DNA of 32,221 nt from Caldifarciminota bacterium (GCA_023129325.1 JAGMCI010000052.1:1-32221); one strand, 5' to 3'; numbered from the stretch's first letter, positions 8,639-16,150 are shown. Numbers and translations: made by a program. The notes: generated from the sequence alone by a model not told the origin.

Positions 8639-10536
8639 GATTTTCTTTCAGCCATAACTTTTTGTATAACTGGAAACTTTGTTCTTATTTTTTCAATAAA
8701 ATTTTGCACTTTTTCTGAAGTCTCTAATAACATAACTTCTTTTGCAATTATTTTTGCTTCTTCCATACTTAATGCTCTTACGATTTTTTTTATTTCTAAT
8801 ATATAAATGGGTGCTACCGAGAGTTCATCAATTCCCATACCCAATAAAATAGGAACGGCAAGAAAATTAGCTCCAAGTTCCCCGCAAAGCCCAACCCATT
8901 TTCTGGCTTCGTGACCGGCTTCAATGGTATACTTAATTAATCTAAGAACAGCTGGGTGAAATGGATTAAAAAGGTCAGCTACTCTTGGATTTGTTCGGTC
9001 ACACGCAAGGGTATATTGAGTTAAATCATTTGAGCCTATGGATAAAAAATCAGCTTCCTTGGCAATTGCAGGAGCAAGAAGGGCTGCCCCTGGGACTTCT
9101 ATCATAGCTCCGACTTCTATGTTGGGGTCGTATGGCAAACCATTTTTTTTGAGCTCGTTTTTTGCTTCCTCAAGACAGGATTTGGCAAGTCTTAATTCAT
9201 TTAAATTCGTTATTAATGGAAACAATATTTTTACATTGCCGTGTTTATTAGCACGGAGGATTGCTTTAAGTTGTATGCTAAAAAATTCTTTATTAGAAAG
9301 AGAAAATCTTATAGCGCGCCATCCTAAAAATGGATTAGCATCTTTTCCGCCAAAGGCGCCCGCCTGCCCCGTTCCGACAAGCGAAGCGGGACGGAGCCAT
9401 TTGTCGGGCAGGGATGTGCCTTCGGCACACACTCCTGTGCCTAATGGAAGTTTATCGCCGCCTAAATCTAATGTTCTTATAATTAAAGAATTAGGATAAG
9501 TCTTCTGAGCAATCGCATTGTAGATTTCATATTGCTCGTCCTCACTTGGAGGATTATCGGACTTAAGATAAAGAAATTCTGTCCTCATAAGTCCAACTCC
9601 CCGTGCTCCATAAGCAAGTCCTATATCAATTTCTTCGGGTAGTTCTATATTACATGACAATTCTACTGAATGTCCATCTAAAGTCTCGCAATTCAAACCT
9701 GATAAAGCTTTAAGCTCTTTTGTATATTGTTGAAAATGTTTTATTTTGCGCTCATATACTCTACGAGTGGATTCATTAGGCTCAATTATCACTAAGCCTT
9801 GATTACCATCAATGACAACTTCATCACCTATGTTTACAAATTTTGTCACCTCATTAAGCCCAACAACAGCTGGTATTTCAAGAGCTCTTGCCATTATGGC
9901 AGTATGAGATGTATCTCCACCAAAATCAGTAGCAAATCCAACAACTTGTCCGTCAGCTGACGGATTAGAGAAATTAGCTGTTTCTGATGGGGTCAAATCT
10001 TGAGCTATAACTATGTGTTTTATTTTCGGTGAAAGCTTATCTATTCGCCGAGCACGCGGAGAAGCTGTAATTTTACCTGCCCGCCACTTTGCTTTGGCAG
10101 GCGGGTTTGTTAAATTGCTGAGAATTCGAAAAGCTACATCTTTTATATCATTTATTCTCGCTTTAAGATATTCGTCTTCAATTTTATTAAAATCTAATAA
10201 TATCTTGTCTGCTACTTTTTTAAAGGCAAATTCTGCAGATTCTCCTTTCCTAATTCTACTAACAGTATTATCTACAAGCGTTTTGTCTTCTAATACTAAA
10301 AGCTGGGCATCAAAAATCATAGCATGATGTGAATCTGTCTTTTTCAAAAAATCTTCCCTTAAAAGTTGGATTTCTTTTCTCGTTTGTTCACGAGCATTTT
10401 TAAACCTATTTATTTCACTACTTGTCTTTTTACTTCTTTTTGTGGAAATAAAAAATCTCTCTTCTTCATGCGGAATTGCTTTTGCTATCACAATTCCTGG
10501 AGAAGCTGGAATGCCACGAAGTAATTTATTCCTCAT
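8635..10536 (-). CDS. ptsI: PTS enzyme I (phosphoenolpyruvate-protein phosphotransferase) with repeat-encoded inserts
   Basis: 633 aa, longer than the usual 570-580. Enzyme I takes phosphate from PEP onto a His and passes it to HPr. The phospho-accepting His is H211 in GGDTSHTAIMARALE. The PEP-binding barrel shows GVGLMRTEFLYL, NPFLGWRAIR, SIGSNDLTQYTLACDR and the catalytic Cys in GLCGELGA (C551). Three segments are additions relative to known enzymes: 145-154 (PPAKAKWRAG, a palindrome), 191-197 (a CCGTCAGC-type repeat) and 374-393 (nested-palindrome element, just before NPFLGWR). All keep the frame, and all key residues remain. The gene overlaps the HPr gene; I take ATG 10536 with GGGGG upstream rather than the preceding TTG. 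No EII sugar transporter is in the window. Confidence 0.94.
   Translation of the reverse strand: MRNKLLRGIPASPGIVIAKAIPHEEERFFISTKRSKKTSSEINRFKNAREQTRKEIQLLREDFLKKTDSHHAMIFDAQLLVLEDKTLVDNTVSRIRKGESAEFAFKKVADKILLDFNKIEDEYLKARINDIKDVAFRILSNLTNPPAKAKWRAGKITASPRARRIDKLSPKIKHIVIAQDLTPSETANFSNPSADGQVVGFATDFGGDTSHTAIMARALEIPAVVGLNEVTKFVNIGDEVVIDGNQGLVIIEPNESTRRVYERKIKHFQQYTKELKALSGLNCETLDGHSVELSCNIELPEEIDIGLAYGARGVGLMRTEFLYLKSDNPPSEDEQYEIYNAIAQKTYPNSLIIRTLDLGGDKLPLGTGVCAEGTSLPDKWLRPASLVGTGQAGAFGGKDANPFLGWRAIRFSLSNKEFFSIQLKAILRANKHGNVKILFPLITNLNELRLAKSCLEEAKNELKKNGLPYDPNIEVGAMIEVPGAALLAPAIAKEADFLSIGSNDLTQYTLACDRTNPRVADLFNPFHPAVLRLIKYTIEAGHEARKWVGLCGELGANFLAVPILLGMGIDELSVAPIYILEIKKIVRALSMEEAKIIAKEVMLLETSEKVQNFIEKIRTKFPVIQKVMAERKS
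9361..9414. repeat. Nested-palindrome element, copy 2 (in ptsI)
   Basis: Same structure and strand as copy 1. It is read in the same frame as SLPDKWLRPASLVGTGQAG and inserted in a surface loop before the conserved NPFLGWRAIR block. Confidence 0.93.
9947..9966. repeat. CCGTCAGC/GCTGACGG short palindrome in ptsI
   Basis: It encodes the PSADGQ insert between DLTPSETANF and VVGFATDFGG. Related short palindromes occur at about 20226-20246 (CCGTCAGCCAACGG) and 20298-20316 (TGTTAGCTAACGG) between genes. Confidence 0.6.
10077..10105. repeat. CCTGCCCGCC/GGCAGGCGGG palindrome in ptsI
   Basis: The arms CCCGCC and GGCGGG flank a short loop. It is read in frame as PPAKAKWRAG in the N-terminal domain of enzyme I, in a position where known enzymes have no such segment. 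Confidence 0.65.
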
Positions 10537-10792
10537 CAAACCCCCGATTTACAAGCTCAACAACAGCATCAAAAACATCTCTTTCGTCCTCGCCGTCCAC
10601 AATTATATTAATCTTTGAACCCTTTTCAGCCTCAAGCATCAGAATGTCCATAATAGACCTCCCATTAGCCTCAATCCCATCCTTTGTGATGACAACAGTT
10701 GACTTATATTTCCCCGCAACTTTCACAATCATAGCAGCAGGTCGAGCATGAATACCTAATGTATTAATAATAGTCATTTCTTTTTCCAGCAC
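10526..10792 (-). CDS. ptsH: HPr, histidine-containing phosphocarrier protein
   Basis: 88 aa. HPr carries phosphate from enzyme I. I choose the GTG at 10792 because it puts the active-site His exactly at position 15 (LGIHARPAA) and the regulatory serine exactly at 46 (ANGRSIMDIL), the canonical numbering. A consensus promoter also ends 6 nt upstream of this GTG, whereas the ATG at 10777 would shorten the protein by five residues. The conserved Ser46 context suggests control by HPr kinase/phosphorylase, which is not in this window. It is the first gene of the unit ptsH-ptsI-PGI/PMI-nucleotidyltransferase-metK-ahcY-lpxA. With no EII nearby, a regulatory role is as likely as sugar uptake. Confidence 0.95.
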   Translation of the reverse strand: MLEKEMTIINTLGIHARPAAMIVKVAGKYKSTVVITKDGIEANGRSIMDILMLEAEKGSKINIIVDGEDERDVFDAVVELVNRGFDEE

Positions 10793-10798
10793 TTTTAG

Positions 10799-10827
10799 AT
10801 TATATTACTAAATTCTTTGATTGTCAA
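10799..10827 (-). promoter_or_regulatory. Consensus promoter of the ptsH operon (leaderless)
   Basis: Minus-strand TTGACA (10822-10827), 17-nt spacer, TATAAT (10799-10804), then six bases to the GTG start. Transcription would begin at or about the start codon itself, so the mRNA has essentially no leader. Confidence 0.9.
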
Positions 10828-11124
10828 GAAAATTCTCGCTAATGCGTTGAGTGGAGCGAGACGCTTATGATTAGAGTTTTCTTGATCCCGTTTCTGCGGG
10901 GTCAAGAAAAAAGCACCTGCAAATCTCATTCACCCTATATTTATACATAAATACGGAGTAGGTTACCCAAATAGAATGCAGAAGAAAATAGCCACAGAAT
11001 ATACAAGCTGTTAGTTTCTTATGTCCTATGCATAATTATCAAAAAAATTATAGCCAAGATTTACTAATCAGAAAATTACACTTTGTTTCGGGATGAATAA
11101 TAGAAATAATTAAAAATAACCTTT
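10828..11124. other. Intergenic stretch between ptsH promoter and csp terminator
   Basis: About 300 bp with no convincing gene. It holds an 11-bp hairpin at 10880-10907 (TCTTGATCCCG, loop TTTCTG, CGGGGTCAAGA) that lacks a T-run on either strand. Around 10841-10877 there is also an imperfect inverted repeat (CTAAT..GCGT / ACGC..ATTAG). The remainder is AT-rich, without a recognisable promoter or RNA family. Confidence 0.5.
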
Positions 11125-11157
11125 AAAAAAAAGAGCCCCGCAAAAGCGAGGCTCTTT
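11125..11157 (-). terminator. Rho-independent terminator of the cold-shock gene
   Basis: In the minus direction AAAGAGCCTCGC, loop TTTT and GCGGGGCTCTTT form a 12-bp stem (one U-G pair) that runs into eight consecutive T. It lies 15 bp after the csp stop codon. This is the only textbook intrinsic terminator I find in the window. Confidence 0.93.
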
Positions 11158-11171
11158 AACGAAAGCGAAAA

Positions 11172-11372
11172 CTACTTCTTTACCACGTGTACTGCTTTTG
11201 GTCCTTTTTCTCCTTTTACTACCTCAAATTCAACTTCATCACCCTCATCAAGAGTTTTAAAGCCTTCTCCTTCAAGGTCAGAATAGTGGACAAAAATCTC
11301 GCTTCCATCGTCCTGTTCAATGAAACCATATCCTTTCCGTTCATTGAACCACTTCACTTTACCATTAGGCAT
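11172..11372 (-). CDS. Cold-shock domain protein
   Basis: 66 aa. A single cold-shock domain that binds single-stranded RNA or DNA and melts RNA structure. RNP1 is KGYGFIEQ and RNP2 is EIFVHYS, after the typical start [14 protein letters not shown]. The ATG at 11372 has a strong AAGGAGG; the longer frame to 11444 would add a lysine-rich, AT-encoded tail and is rejected. It is a stand-alone unit with its own promoter and terminator, divergent from the DUF502 gene. Its leader is short, only about 13 nt, so the long thermosensing 5' leader of E. coli cspA is absent. Confidence 0.96.
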   Translation of the reverse strand: MPNGKVKWFNERKGYGFIEQDDGSEIFVHYSDLEGEGFKTLDEGDEVEFEVVKGEKGPKAVHVVKK

Positions 11373-11391
11373 ACATCCTCCTTCGTAATAA

Positions 11392-11419
11392 AGAATATCA
11401 GGCTTTATAGAAATGTCAA
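11392..11419 (-). promoter_or_regulatory. Promoter of the cold-shock gene
   Basis: Minus-strand TTGACA (11414-11419), 16-nt spacer, TATTCT (11392-11397). The predicted start near 11385 gives a short leader holding the Shine-Dalgarno AAGGAGG. Confidence 0.8.
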
Positions 11420-11437
11420 GCTTTTTTTTAAAAAAAT

Positions 11438-11466
11438 TTGACATTGTAAAATAAATGTTATATAAT
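11438..11466 (+). promoter_or_regulatory. Perfect-consensus promoter of the DUF502 gene (leaderless)
   Basis: TTGACA (11438-11443), 17-nt spacer, TATAAT (11461-11466), then seven bases to the ATG at 11474. It is back-to-back with the csp promoter. There is no room for a ribosome-binding site. Confidence 0.93.
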
Positions 11467-11473
11467 AAACGCT

Positions 11474-12085
11474 ATGAAAAGAAAATTTATAACAGGTATA
11501 GTGGCTTTGTTACCTGTAGGGCTTACTATATTTGTTGTTTGGTTTTTAGTAATAAAAATCGGTGGATTACTGCAAATAATTTTTGAAAAAATACCCCATC
11601 TTTCTTCTTTGCCATCAGGTATTATCTCACTTATGGGATTTATAACTCTCGTGATAATAATTTATATAATTGGTGTTATTACCTCAAGTTATATAGGACG
11701 CCGACTCTTTAAATTTGGCGAAGATATTATCTCAAGAGTCCCTCTTATTCGCACAATTTATACTTCAATAAGAAAATTTACAAACGCTGTATTTATGGAA
11801 CGGTCGGCATTCAAAAAAGCTGTTCTCATAGAATACCCAAGAAAAGGGCTTTATACTCTGGCATTTATGACAAATGAGTTAAGTTGGAAAGTGGACGGAA
11901 AAGAAGATAATGTAAGTGTCTTCATACCAACATCCCCAAATCCTACTTCTGGTTATTATATAATTGTCCCACGCTCAGATATAAGAGAAACCTCTTTGAC
12001 TGTGGATAGCGCCATGAAGGTTATCGTATCAGGAGGAGTAATATTACCAAAAAATAGGGAAACACAAAAAATTAAACTTAAATAA
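11474..12085 (+). CDS. DUF502 family membrane protein
   Basis: 203 aa. The start MKRKFITGIVALLPVGLTIFVV and a second hydrophobic segment at about 52-75 are two transmembrane helices. The C-terminal half carries the family signature IPTSPNPTSGYYIIVPR and VIVSGGVILPKNR. DUF502 proteins are widespread inner-membrane proteins of unknown biochemical function. This start matches the family's usual N-terminus, which supports the leaderless call. The next gene follows after 2 bp. Confidence 0.9.
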   Translation: MKRKFITGIVALLPVGLTIFVVWFLVIKIGGLLQIIFEKIPHLSSLPSGIISLMGFITLVIIIYIIGVITSSYIGRRLFKFGEDIISRVPLIRTIYTSIRKFTNAVFMERSAFKKAVLIEYPRKGLYTLAFMTNELSWKVDGKEDNVSVFIPTSPNPTSGYYIIVPRSDIRETSLTVDSAMKVIVSGGVILPKNRETQKIKLK

Positions 12086-12087
12086 AG

Positions 12088-13182
12088 ATGGCAATTCTTA
12101 TATTATTTTTATTACTCAATCCAGGATTACAAATTGGCTTTTTGGCTCCTTTATCTGGAGAATATAAAGTATTTGGCGAAGAAGTGAGAGATGGAATAAA
12201 CCTTGTGCAATCTCCACTCTCAATTATTTCACTTGACACTCAAGGAGACCCTATCATAGCTATTAATAAAACTCAAGAACTTGTATCCAATAATCAAGTA
12301 ATTGCAATTATTGGTCCTCTTCTTTCAGTTTCAACTCTCCCATCAGCCTGTATTGCAAATTGTCATAAGGTCCCTCTCATTGCCCCAACAGCAACTGAAT
12401 CTCGTATACCAGATATTGGGGAATGGATTTTTAGATTAAACTCAGATGCCGAGTCTCAAGCTCTGGTTATTGCTGATTATGCTTATAGGAATTTAGGATT
12501 AAAAAATTGCTGTATTTTGGCTCCTTGCGATGCCTATACACAAAATGTCGTCCATATATTCTCTCAAGAATTTAAAAGACTTGGAGGTGAGGTCTTAATC
12601 TCAAAAATTTATGAAAGTGGACAATTAGATTTTAAGGATGAAATAATTAAAATAAAAGAACTCTCGCCACAAGCCATATTCATTCCTGCCTATCCTGAAG
12701 ATATATTAATAATTATCCATCAACTCTGGTATTACCAGATTATACCTAATTCCATAAAAATTTTAGGAACAAATGGCTGGGGAGATGAAAAAGTAATTAA
12801 AGAAGGCAAGAAATATGTTGAAAATGTTATATTCACAGAATTTAAAAAGAACTTACAGTTTAGAAAAGAATTTTATTCAAAATATACCCGCCTGCCCCGT
12901 TCCGACAAGCGAAGCGGGACGGAGCCATCTGGCGGGCAGAAAAGAGAGCCAACAAGATTTTCAAGACTTGGTTGGAGTGCTATGATGCTTGTCTCAAAAG
13001 CTATTGAAGATGGTGTAAAAACAAGAGAAGAACTCAAAAATTGGCTTAAAGATAACGAAGACAAAGAAGTTGTTCCTGGAGTCGCTCTTTCACCAATAGT
13101 AGGAATGAAACTTGTAAAATTGTATAAAATAAAAGGGAACAAAAAGAAGGAGTTGCTATATGAAAAAACAGAAGAAAGATGA
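12088..13182 (+). CDS. Periplasmic-binding-fold (type 1) protein, branched-chain amino-acid receptor-like
   Basis: 364 aa. After a short hydrophobic start it reads IGFLAPLSGEYKVFGEEVRDGINL, the standard opening of Leu/Ile/Val-binding (Peripla_BP_6) receptors. It continues with AIIGPLLS (95-102) and VPLIAPTATES, a lobe crossover at about 230, and ILGTNGWGDE. It probably acts outside the inner membrane. No ABC transporter subunits lie beside it, so an alternative role, such as an LpoA-like envelope factor, is possible. At residues 268-284 the nested-palindrome element is translated as RLPRSDKRSGTEPSGGQ, in the opposite orientation to the ptsI and PGI/PMI copies. The first residues (MAILILFLLLNPG) make a very short signal peptide. 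Confidence 0.82.
   Translation: MAILILFLLLNPGLQIGFLAPLSGEYKVFGEEVRDGINLVQSPLSIISLDTQGDPIIAINKTQELVSNNQVIAIIGPLLSVSTLPSACIANCHKVPLIAPTATESRIPDIGEWIFRLNSDAESQALVIADYAYRNLGLKNCCILAPCDAYTQNVVHIFSQEFKRLGGEVLISKIYESGQLDFKDEIIKIKELSPQAIFIPAYPEDILIIIHQLWYYQIIPNSIKILGTNGWGDEKVIKEGKKYVENVIFTEFKKNLQFRKEFYSKYTRLPRSDKRSGTEPSGGQKREPTRFSRLGWSAMMLVSKAIEDGVKTREELKNWLKDNEDKEVVPGVALSPIVGMKLVKLYKIKGNKKKELLYEKTEER
12888..12939. repeat. Nested-palindrome element, copy 3 (in binding-protein gene)
   Basis: The sequence is that of copies 1 and 2, but it is read from the other strand and in another frame. It stays open and keeps the downstream frame. Confidence 0.93.
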
Positions 13183-13378
13183 ACCCCATTCCACAGGGAA
13201 ACGGAGTGAAGTTTTAAAACTCAAGTTAAAATTAAAAAATTGGTTATTCCTTGTTGCAGGAATTTTATTTATTGGGCTCGGTTATCTATTTTTGAGCACC
13301 GGGTCTATGGTTGCCGCTCCTATTCTATTGGTTCTTGGTTATTGTGTCTTAATACCTGTGGGAATAATCTTAAAATAA
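13160..13378 (+). CDS. Small membrane protein, two predicted helices
   Basis: 72 aa. A charged N-terminus of about 27 residues is followed by two hydrophobic segments: WLFLVAGILFIGLGYLFLS and APILLVLGYCVLIPVGIIL. The pattern is reminiscent of DUF3098-type small proteins, but I am not certain. The ATG overlaps the end of the upstream gene by 23 bp and has AAGGAG eight bases before it. It is the last gene of the leaderless DUF502 unit. Confidence 0.7.
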   Translation: MKKQKKDEPHSTGKRSEVLKLKLKLKNWLFLVAGILFIGLGYLFLSTGSMVAAPILLVLGYCVLIPVGIILK

Positions 13379-13425
13379 TCCACAGAGAATATAGGGCAAA
13401 AATTCTCCTTATCCAATAAAAATTT

Positions 13426-13451
13426 GTAGCCGAATCCTTTAAAATTCGCTT
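13426..13451. repeat. GTAGCCGAA..TTCGCT palindrome (family copy)
   Basis: The reverse complement reads AGCGAATTTTAAAGGATTCG then GCTAC. It matches copies at 16591-16613 (intergenic) and 19619-19641 (inside the glycosyltransferase fusion). It lies between the converging genes ending at 13378 and 13502. No U-tract follows, so it is not called a terminator. Confidence 0.7.
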
Positions 13452-13501
13452 TAAAATAGGTGAGGTATCTTACAGAGTTTGTGGCTTACCTTGCAAAAAT
13501 T

Positions 13502-14053
13502 TTACTTCGCTCGCCAAACATACTCATTGGAATGATTTAAACGATAACGAAAAATAAGTCTAATTGTCGTAGAGATACCATTTACCTTTCCTTCATAATT
13601 TAGCTCATTTAGAGAACGCTGGAATTGAAATAAATCAAAAGGTAATTCTGCCAAAAGCCAATGAAATTCATAAGAATTAGAACCATATTTTGCACCTTTT
13701 ATATAGCATGATAAGAAAGTGGATTTAAATGCTTCATTTAATCCCATTTTAAGCTCTAAAATATCTTTATTGTGACTTTCCAGCTTTTCCTTAAAAAAAC
13801 CAATTTCTCTAAACCTAAATTTTTCTTTTGCTCTTAAGATTAGAGAAAAACTCTCTTCATTCCAAAAAGATTCTTCTCTATAATCAAGAACTTCTCCCTT
13901 TGCCTCTATCTCTATGGTATTTTTTATCGGTTTTATTTCCTCAATTTTTAAGATTTTCTTTCTACCACCTCTCCCTGCACAACCTGTTATTAATATTATT
14001 AAAATAATTAATCCACTTACTCCTGATAAATAGAAAAATCTCTTATTCATCAT
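13502..14053 (-). CDS. Small lipoprotein, unknown function
   Basis: 183 aa. It starts MMNKRFFYLSGVSGLIILIILITGC: a signal peptide with a perfect lipobox (LITGC). The mature part is basic and aromatic, rich in Lys, Glu and Phe, about 155 residues long, with no motif I recognise. Two ATGs overlap at 14053 and 14050 and there is no ribosome-binding site. The promoter's -10 ends 11 nt before the first ATG, so the leader would be only a few bases. Its stop is followed by the palindrome at 13426. Confidence 0.75.
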   Translation of the reverse strand: MMNKRFFYLSGVSGLIILIILITGCAGRGGRKKILKIEEIKPIKNTIEIEAKGEVLDYREESFWNEESFSLILRAKEKFRFREIGFFKEKLESHNKDILELKMGLNEAFKSTFLSCYIKGAKYGSNSYEFHWLLAELPFDLFQFQRSLNELNYEGKVNGISTTIRLIFRYRLNHSNEYVWRAK

Positions 14054-14064
14054 TTTTGTTAAAT

Positions 14065-14093
14065 ATCATAATATGAAAACCATAAAATGTCAA
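14065..14093 (-). promoter_or_regulatory. Promoter of the lipoprotein gene (near-leaderless)
   Basis: Minus-strand TTGACA (14088-14093), 17-nt spacer, TATGAT (14065-14070), then 11 bases to the first ATG. Confidence 0.8.
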
Positions 14094-14127
14094 GCAAAGA
14101 GGTTATAGTTTAAGTGAAAACACAGGT

Positions 14128-14649
14128 CTACACTAATGTGTCTTGTATCTTTATCACTGTCTGACGTTTAGTTTTCCACTTCAGTTTTTTCTGAATATCT
14201 TTGGGGAACAAGCCCTTAATCCAGGAAAGTTCCTTGAAAACTATAGGTGCAATCTTTGAATGCCTCACTGCAGACTTGCCTGCAGGAAATAAGCTTAGAA
14301 AAAGACATATGAGTCCAACAATTAGTGTCCCACCTATAAATCCTAAAACTCCACCAATAAGTTTATCTATAAAACCAATCCTTAAAATGTGAAGTGTCTT
14401 CCTTAAAATAAAACCTATGAAATTTATAATGAGTGCCGTTATAATAAATAAAACAATAAAGCTTACCACATTTGCTATTTTAACATTACTAATAGGTAAA
14501 ATTTCTGCAAACAGTTTGTAAAATTTGCTCCCCACATAAATCCCTACAATAAGTCCACCAAGACTAAATACTTCCCTTATAGCACCTTTTATAAAACTAT
14601 GTATAACACAACCAATAATTATAATTATTGCTATAATATCAAGCCACAT
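14128..14649 (-). CDS. CvpA family membrane protein
   Basis: 173 aa. Four hydrophobic helices are visible (about 2-20, 24-44, 62-85, 98-120). Family marks are DIIAIIIII..G...G at the N-terminus, IDKLIGGVLGFIGGTLIVGLI in the middle and the conserved P-x-GKSAVRHSKIAPIV. CvpA proteins are inner-membrane proteins linked to colicin V secretion in E. coli and to envelope homeostasis elsewhere; their activity is unknown. FPAGKSA is encoded by TTGCCTGCAGG, which may be a small repeat but also fits the family. A heptamer array lies directly upstream. Confidence 0.85.
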   Translation of the reverse strand: MWLDIIAIIIIIGCVIHSFIKGAIREVFSLGGLIVGIYVGSKFYKLFAEILPISNVKIANVVSFIVLFIITALIINFIGFILRKTLHILRIGFIDKLIGGVLGFIGGTLIVGLICLFLSLFPAGKSAVRHSKIAPIVFKELSWIKGLFPKDIQKKLKWKTKRQTVIKIQDTLV

Positions 14650-14653
14650 TTCT

Positions 14654-14702
14654 ACTTCTCACTTCCCACTTCCTACTTCTTACTTCCTACTTCTTACTTT
14701 CA
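14654..14702. repeat. Heptamer array (ACTTCYT)7
   Basis: ACTTCTC, ACTTCCC, ACTTCCT, ACTTCTT, ACTTCCT, ACTTCTT, ACTTTCA. On the minus strand it encodes the last residues (KVRSRK) and the TAA stop (14680-14682) of the symporter gene, then fills the gap to cvpA. Confidence 0.92.
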
Positions 14703-16143
14703 TTAACACAATACTGATGATAAAGAATACAATGAGTATTAACCAACCTCCCAAAAACTCAGCCCCACGACTATATCCTCCATATGCTCCTTTAATTTTT
14801 TCTATTATTAGAAATACAAGTAATAAAATTAAAACAAGAGGTGTAATAAATTTTATGCATATATCCCACCACTTCCCAACTCTAATATCAGAAAGAGCAT
14901 TACAATGCTCCTTTAATACCGATAGTTTAAACATATATCCTAAAAAGATACACTCCACTAATACTACAGTCATTAATCCAAAATTCTGCATAAAATGGTC
15001 TACAATATCTATCCAATAAAGACCAGCTCTTGTAGTATAAATAATGCCAGCAAAAAATGCTATCGCCCCAAATCCAATATTTATTGCCCACCTTTTCTTC
15101 ACCTTCCATTTATCCATAATTCCAGCCATGCCCGCTTCCATTAGTGAAAAAGCAGAGTCAATTGCTAAAGTAAGTAACATAAGAAAGAAAAGTGCACCAA
15201 AAAGTTTACCTGCAAAAGGCAATAGATTAATAATCGTCGGATACACAATGAAAGCTAAACCAATAGATTTCTCTACAACATCAGGCACAGCTACACCCTG
15301 AGTATATGAGTAATATCCAAGTGTTGAAAATACTGCTAATCCTGCAAAAAAAGCAGTCCCAGCATCTGCAAGCGAAATTATCAATGCATTACTAACAATA
15401 TCCGATTTCTTAGGAAGATAACTCGCATAAGCAATCATTATCCCAAAACCTATTGATAATGAGTAAAAAACTTGCCCATACGCATTCCTCCAAACCTCAA
15501 TATCCCTGAGAGCCGCAAAATTTGGAGTCAAATAGTAACTTAAACCTTTAACTGCCCCAGGAAGAGTTAAACCCCTTATTACAAAAATTATTAAAATTAA
15601 CCACGGAAGAAGAACTGTTACATATACTACCTTACTTACAGTTTTGGGTCCCCTCCATACACATCCTACAATTGCAATCCAACTTATGAAAAGCGTGAGC
15701 ATAATAAACGGCTTAATACCACCAAATTTAAAAGGACCTTCTGAAATGGTAAGAAATTTATTGTAAAAGAAATCTTTTGTGGCATCTCCCCATGAAAGAT
15801 TAAATGAATAACCAAAATAATTGAAACACCACCCCATAATTACAGCATAATAAGATACAATCCCAAATGCTACAAGTAAAGCAAACCAACCAATCCATTC
15901 TTTGCCCCTGCCAGCTTTAGCAAAAGATGTCGGTGCACCACTCGCCATCTTATGCCCAAGAGAAAATTCAAGTATCATTAAAGGAATGCCAGCCGTTAAG
16001 AGAGCAACAAAATAAGGAATCAGGAATGCCCCTCCCCCATACTTAAAACATATATATGGAAACCTCCAGACATTCCCTAATCCAATCGCAGAACCAATTG
16101 CCGCAAGAACAAAAGCCGTCCTGGAGTCCCATTGTTCTCGCAT
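14680..16143 (-). CDS. Sodium-dependent (NSS-family) transporter
   Basis: 487 aa with about 12 helices. It should import an amino acid or similar solute with Na+. The N-terminus MREQWDSRTAFVLAAIGSAIGLGNVWRFPY is the NSS signature (unwound TM1 with GxGNVWRFPY), and GGGAFLIPYF in TM2 is also typical. Other bacterial members include LeuT and MhsT; the substrate cannot be deduced. I choose the ATG at 16143 because a promoter ends seven bases upstream and because family members begin this way. The longer frame to 16179 would start inside the promoter. The C-terminal KVRSRK and stop come from the heptamer array. Confidence 0.92.
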   Translation of the reverse strand: MREQWDSRTAFVLAAIGSAIGLGNVWRFPYICFKYGGGAFLIPYFVALLTAGIPLMILEFSLGHKMASGAPTSFAKAGRGKEWIGWFALLVAFGIVSYYAVIMGWCFNYFGYSFNLSWGDATKDFFYNKFLTISEGPFKFGGIKPFIMLTLFISWIAIVGCVWRGPKTVSKVVYVTVLLPWLILIIFVIRGLTLPGAVKGLSYYLTPNFAALRDIEVWRNAYGQVFYSLSIGFGIMIAYASYLPKKSDIVSNALIISLADAGTAFFAGLAVFSTLGYYSYTQGVAVPDVVEKSIGLAFIVYPTIINLLPFAGKLFGALFFLMLLTLAIDSAFSLMEAGMAGIMDKWKVKKRWAINIGFGAIAFFAGIIYTTRAGLYWIDIVDHFMQNFGLMTVVLVECIFLGYMFKLSVLKEHCNALSDIRVGKWWDICIKFITPLVLILLLVFLIIEKIKGAYGGYSRGAEFLGGWLILIVFFIISIVLMKVRSRK

Positions 16144-16150
16144 AGTCTTC

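Noticed and set aside
9038-9499. 153-aa plus-strand ORF opposite ptsI
   Set aside because: Antisense of a strongly conserved enzyme I sequence; its length reflects the stop-free nested-palindrome element.
10880-10907. Intrinsic terminator
   Set aside because: The stem is strong but is followed by A-rich sequence on the plus strand and AAAACTC on the minus strand, so there is no U-tract in either direction.
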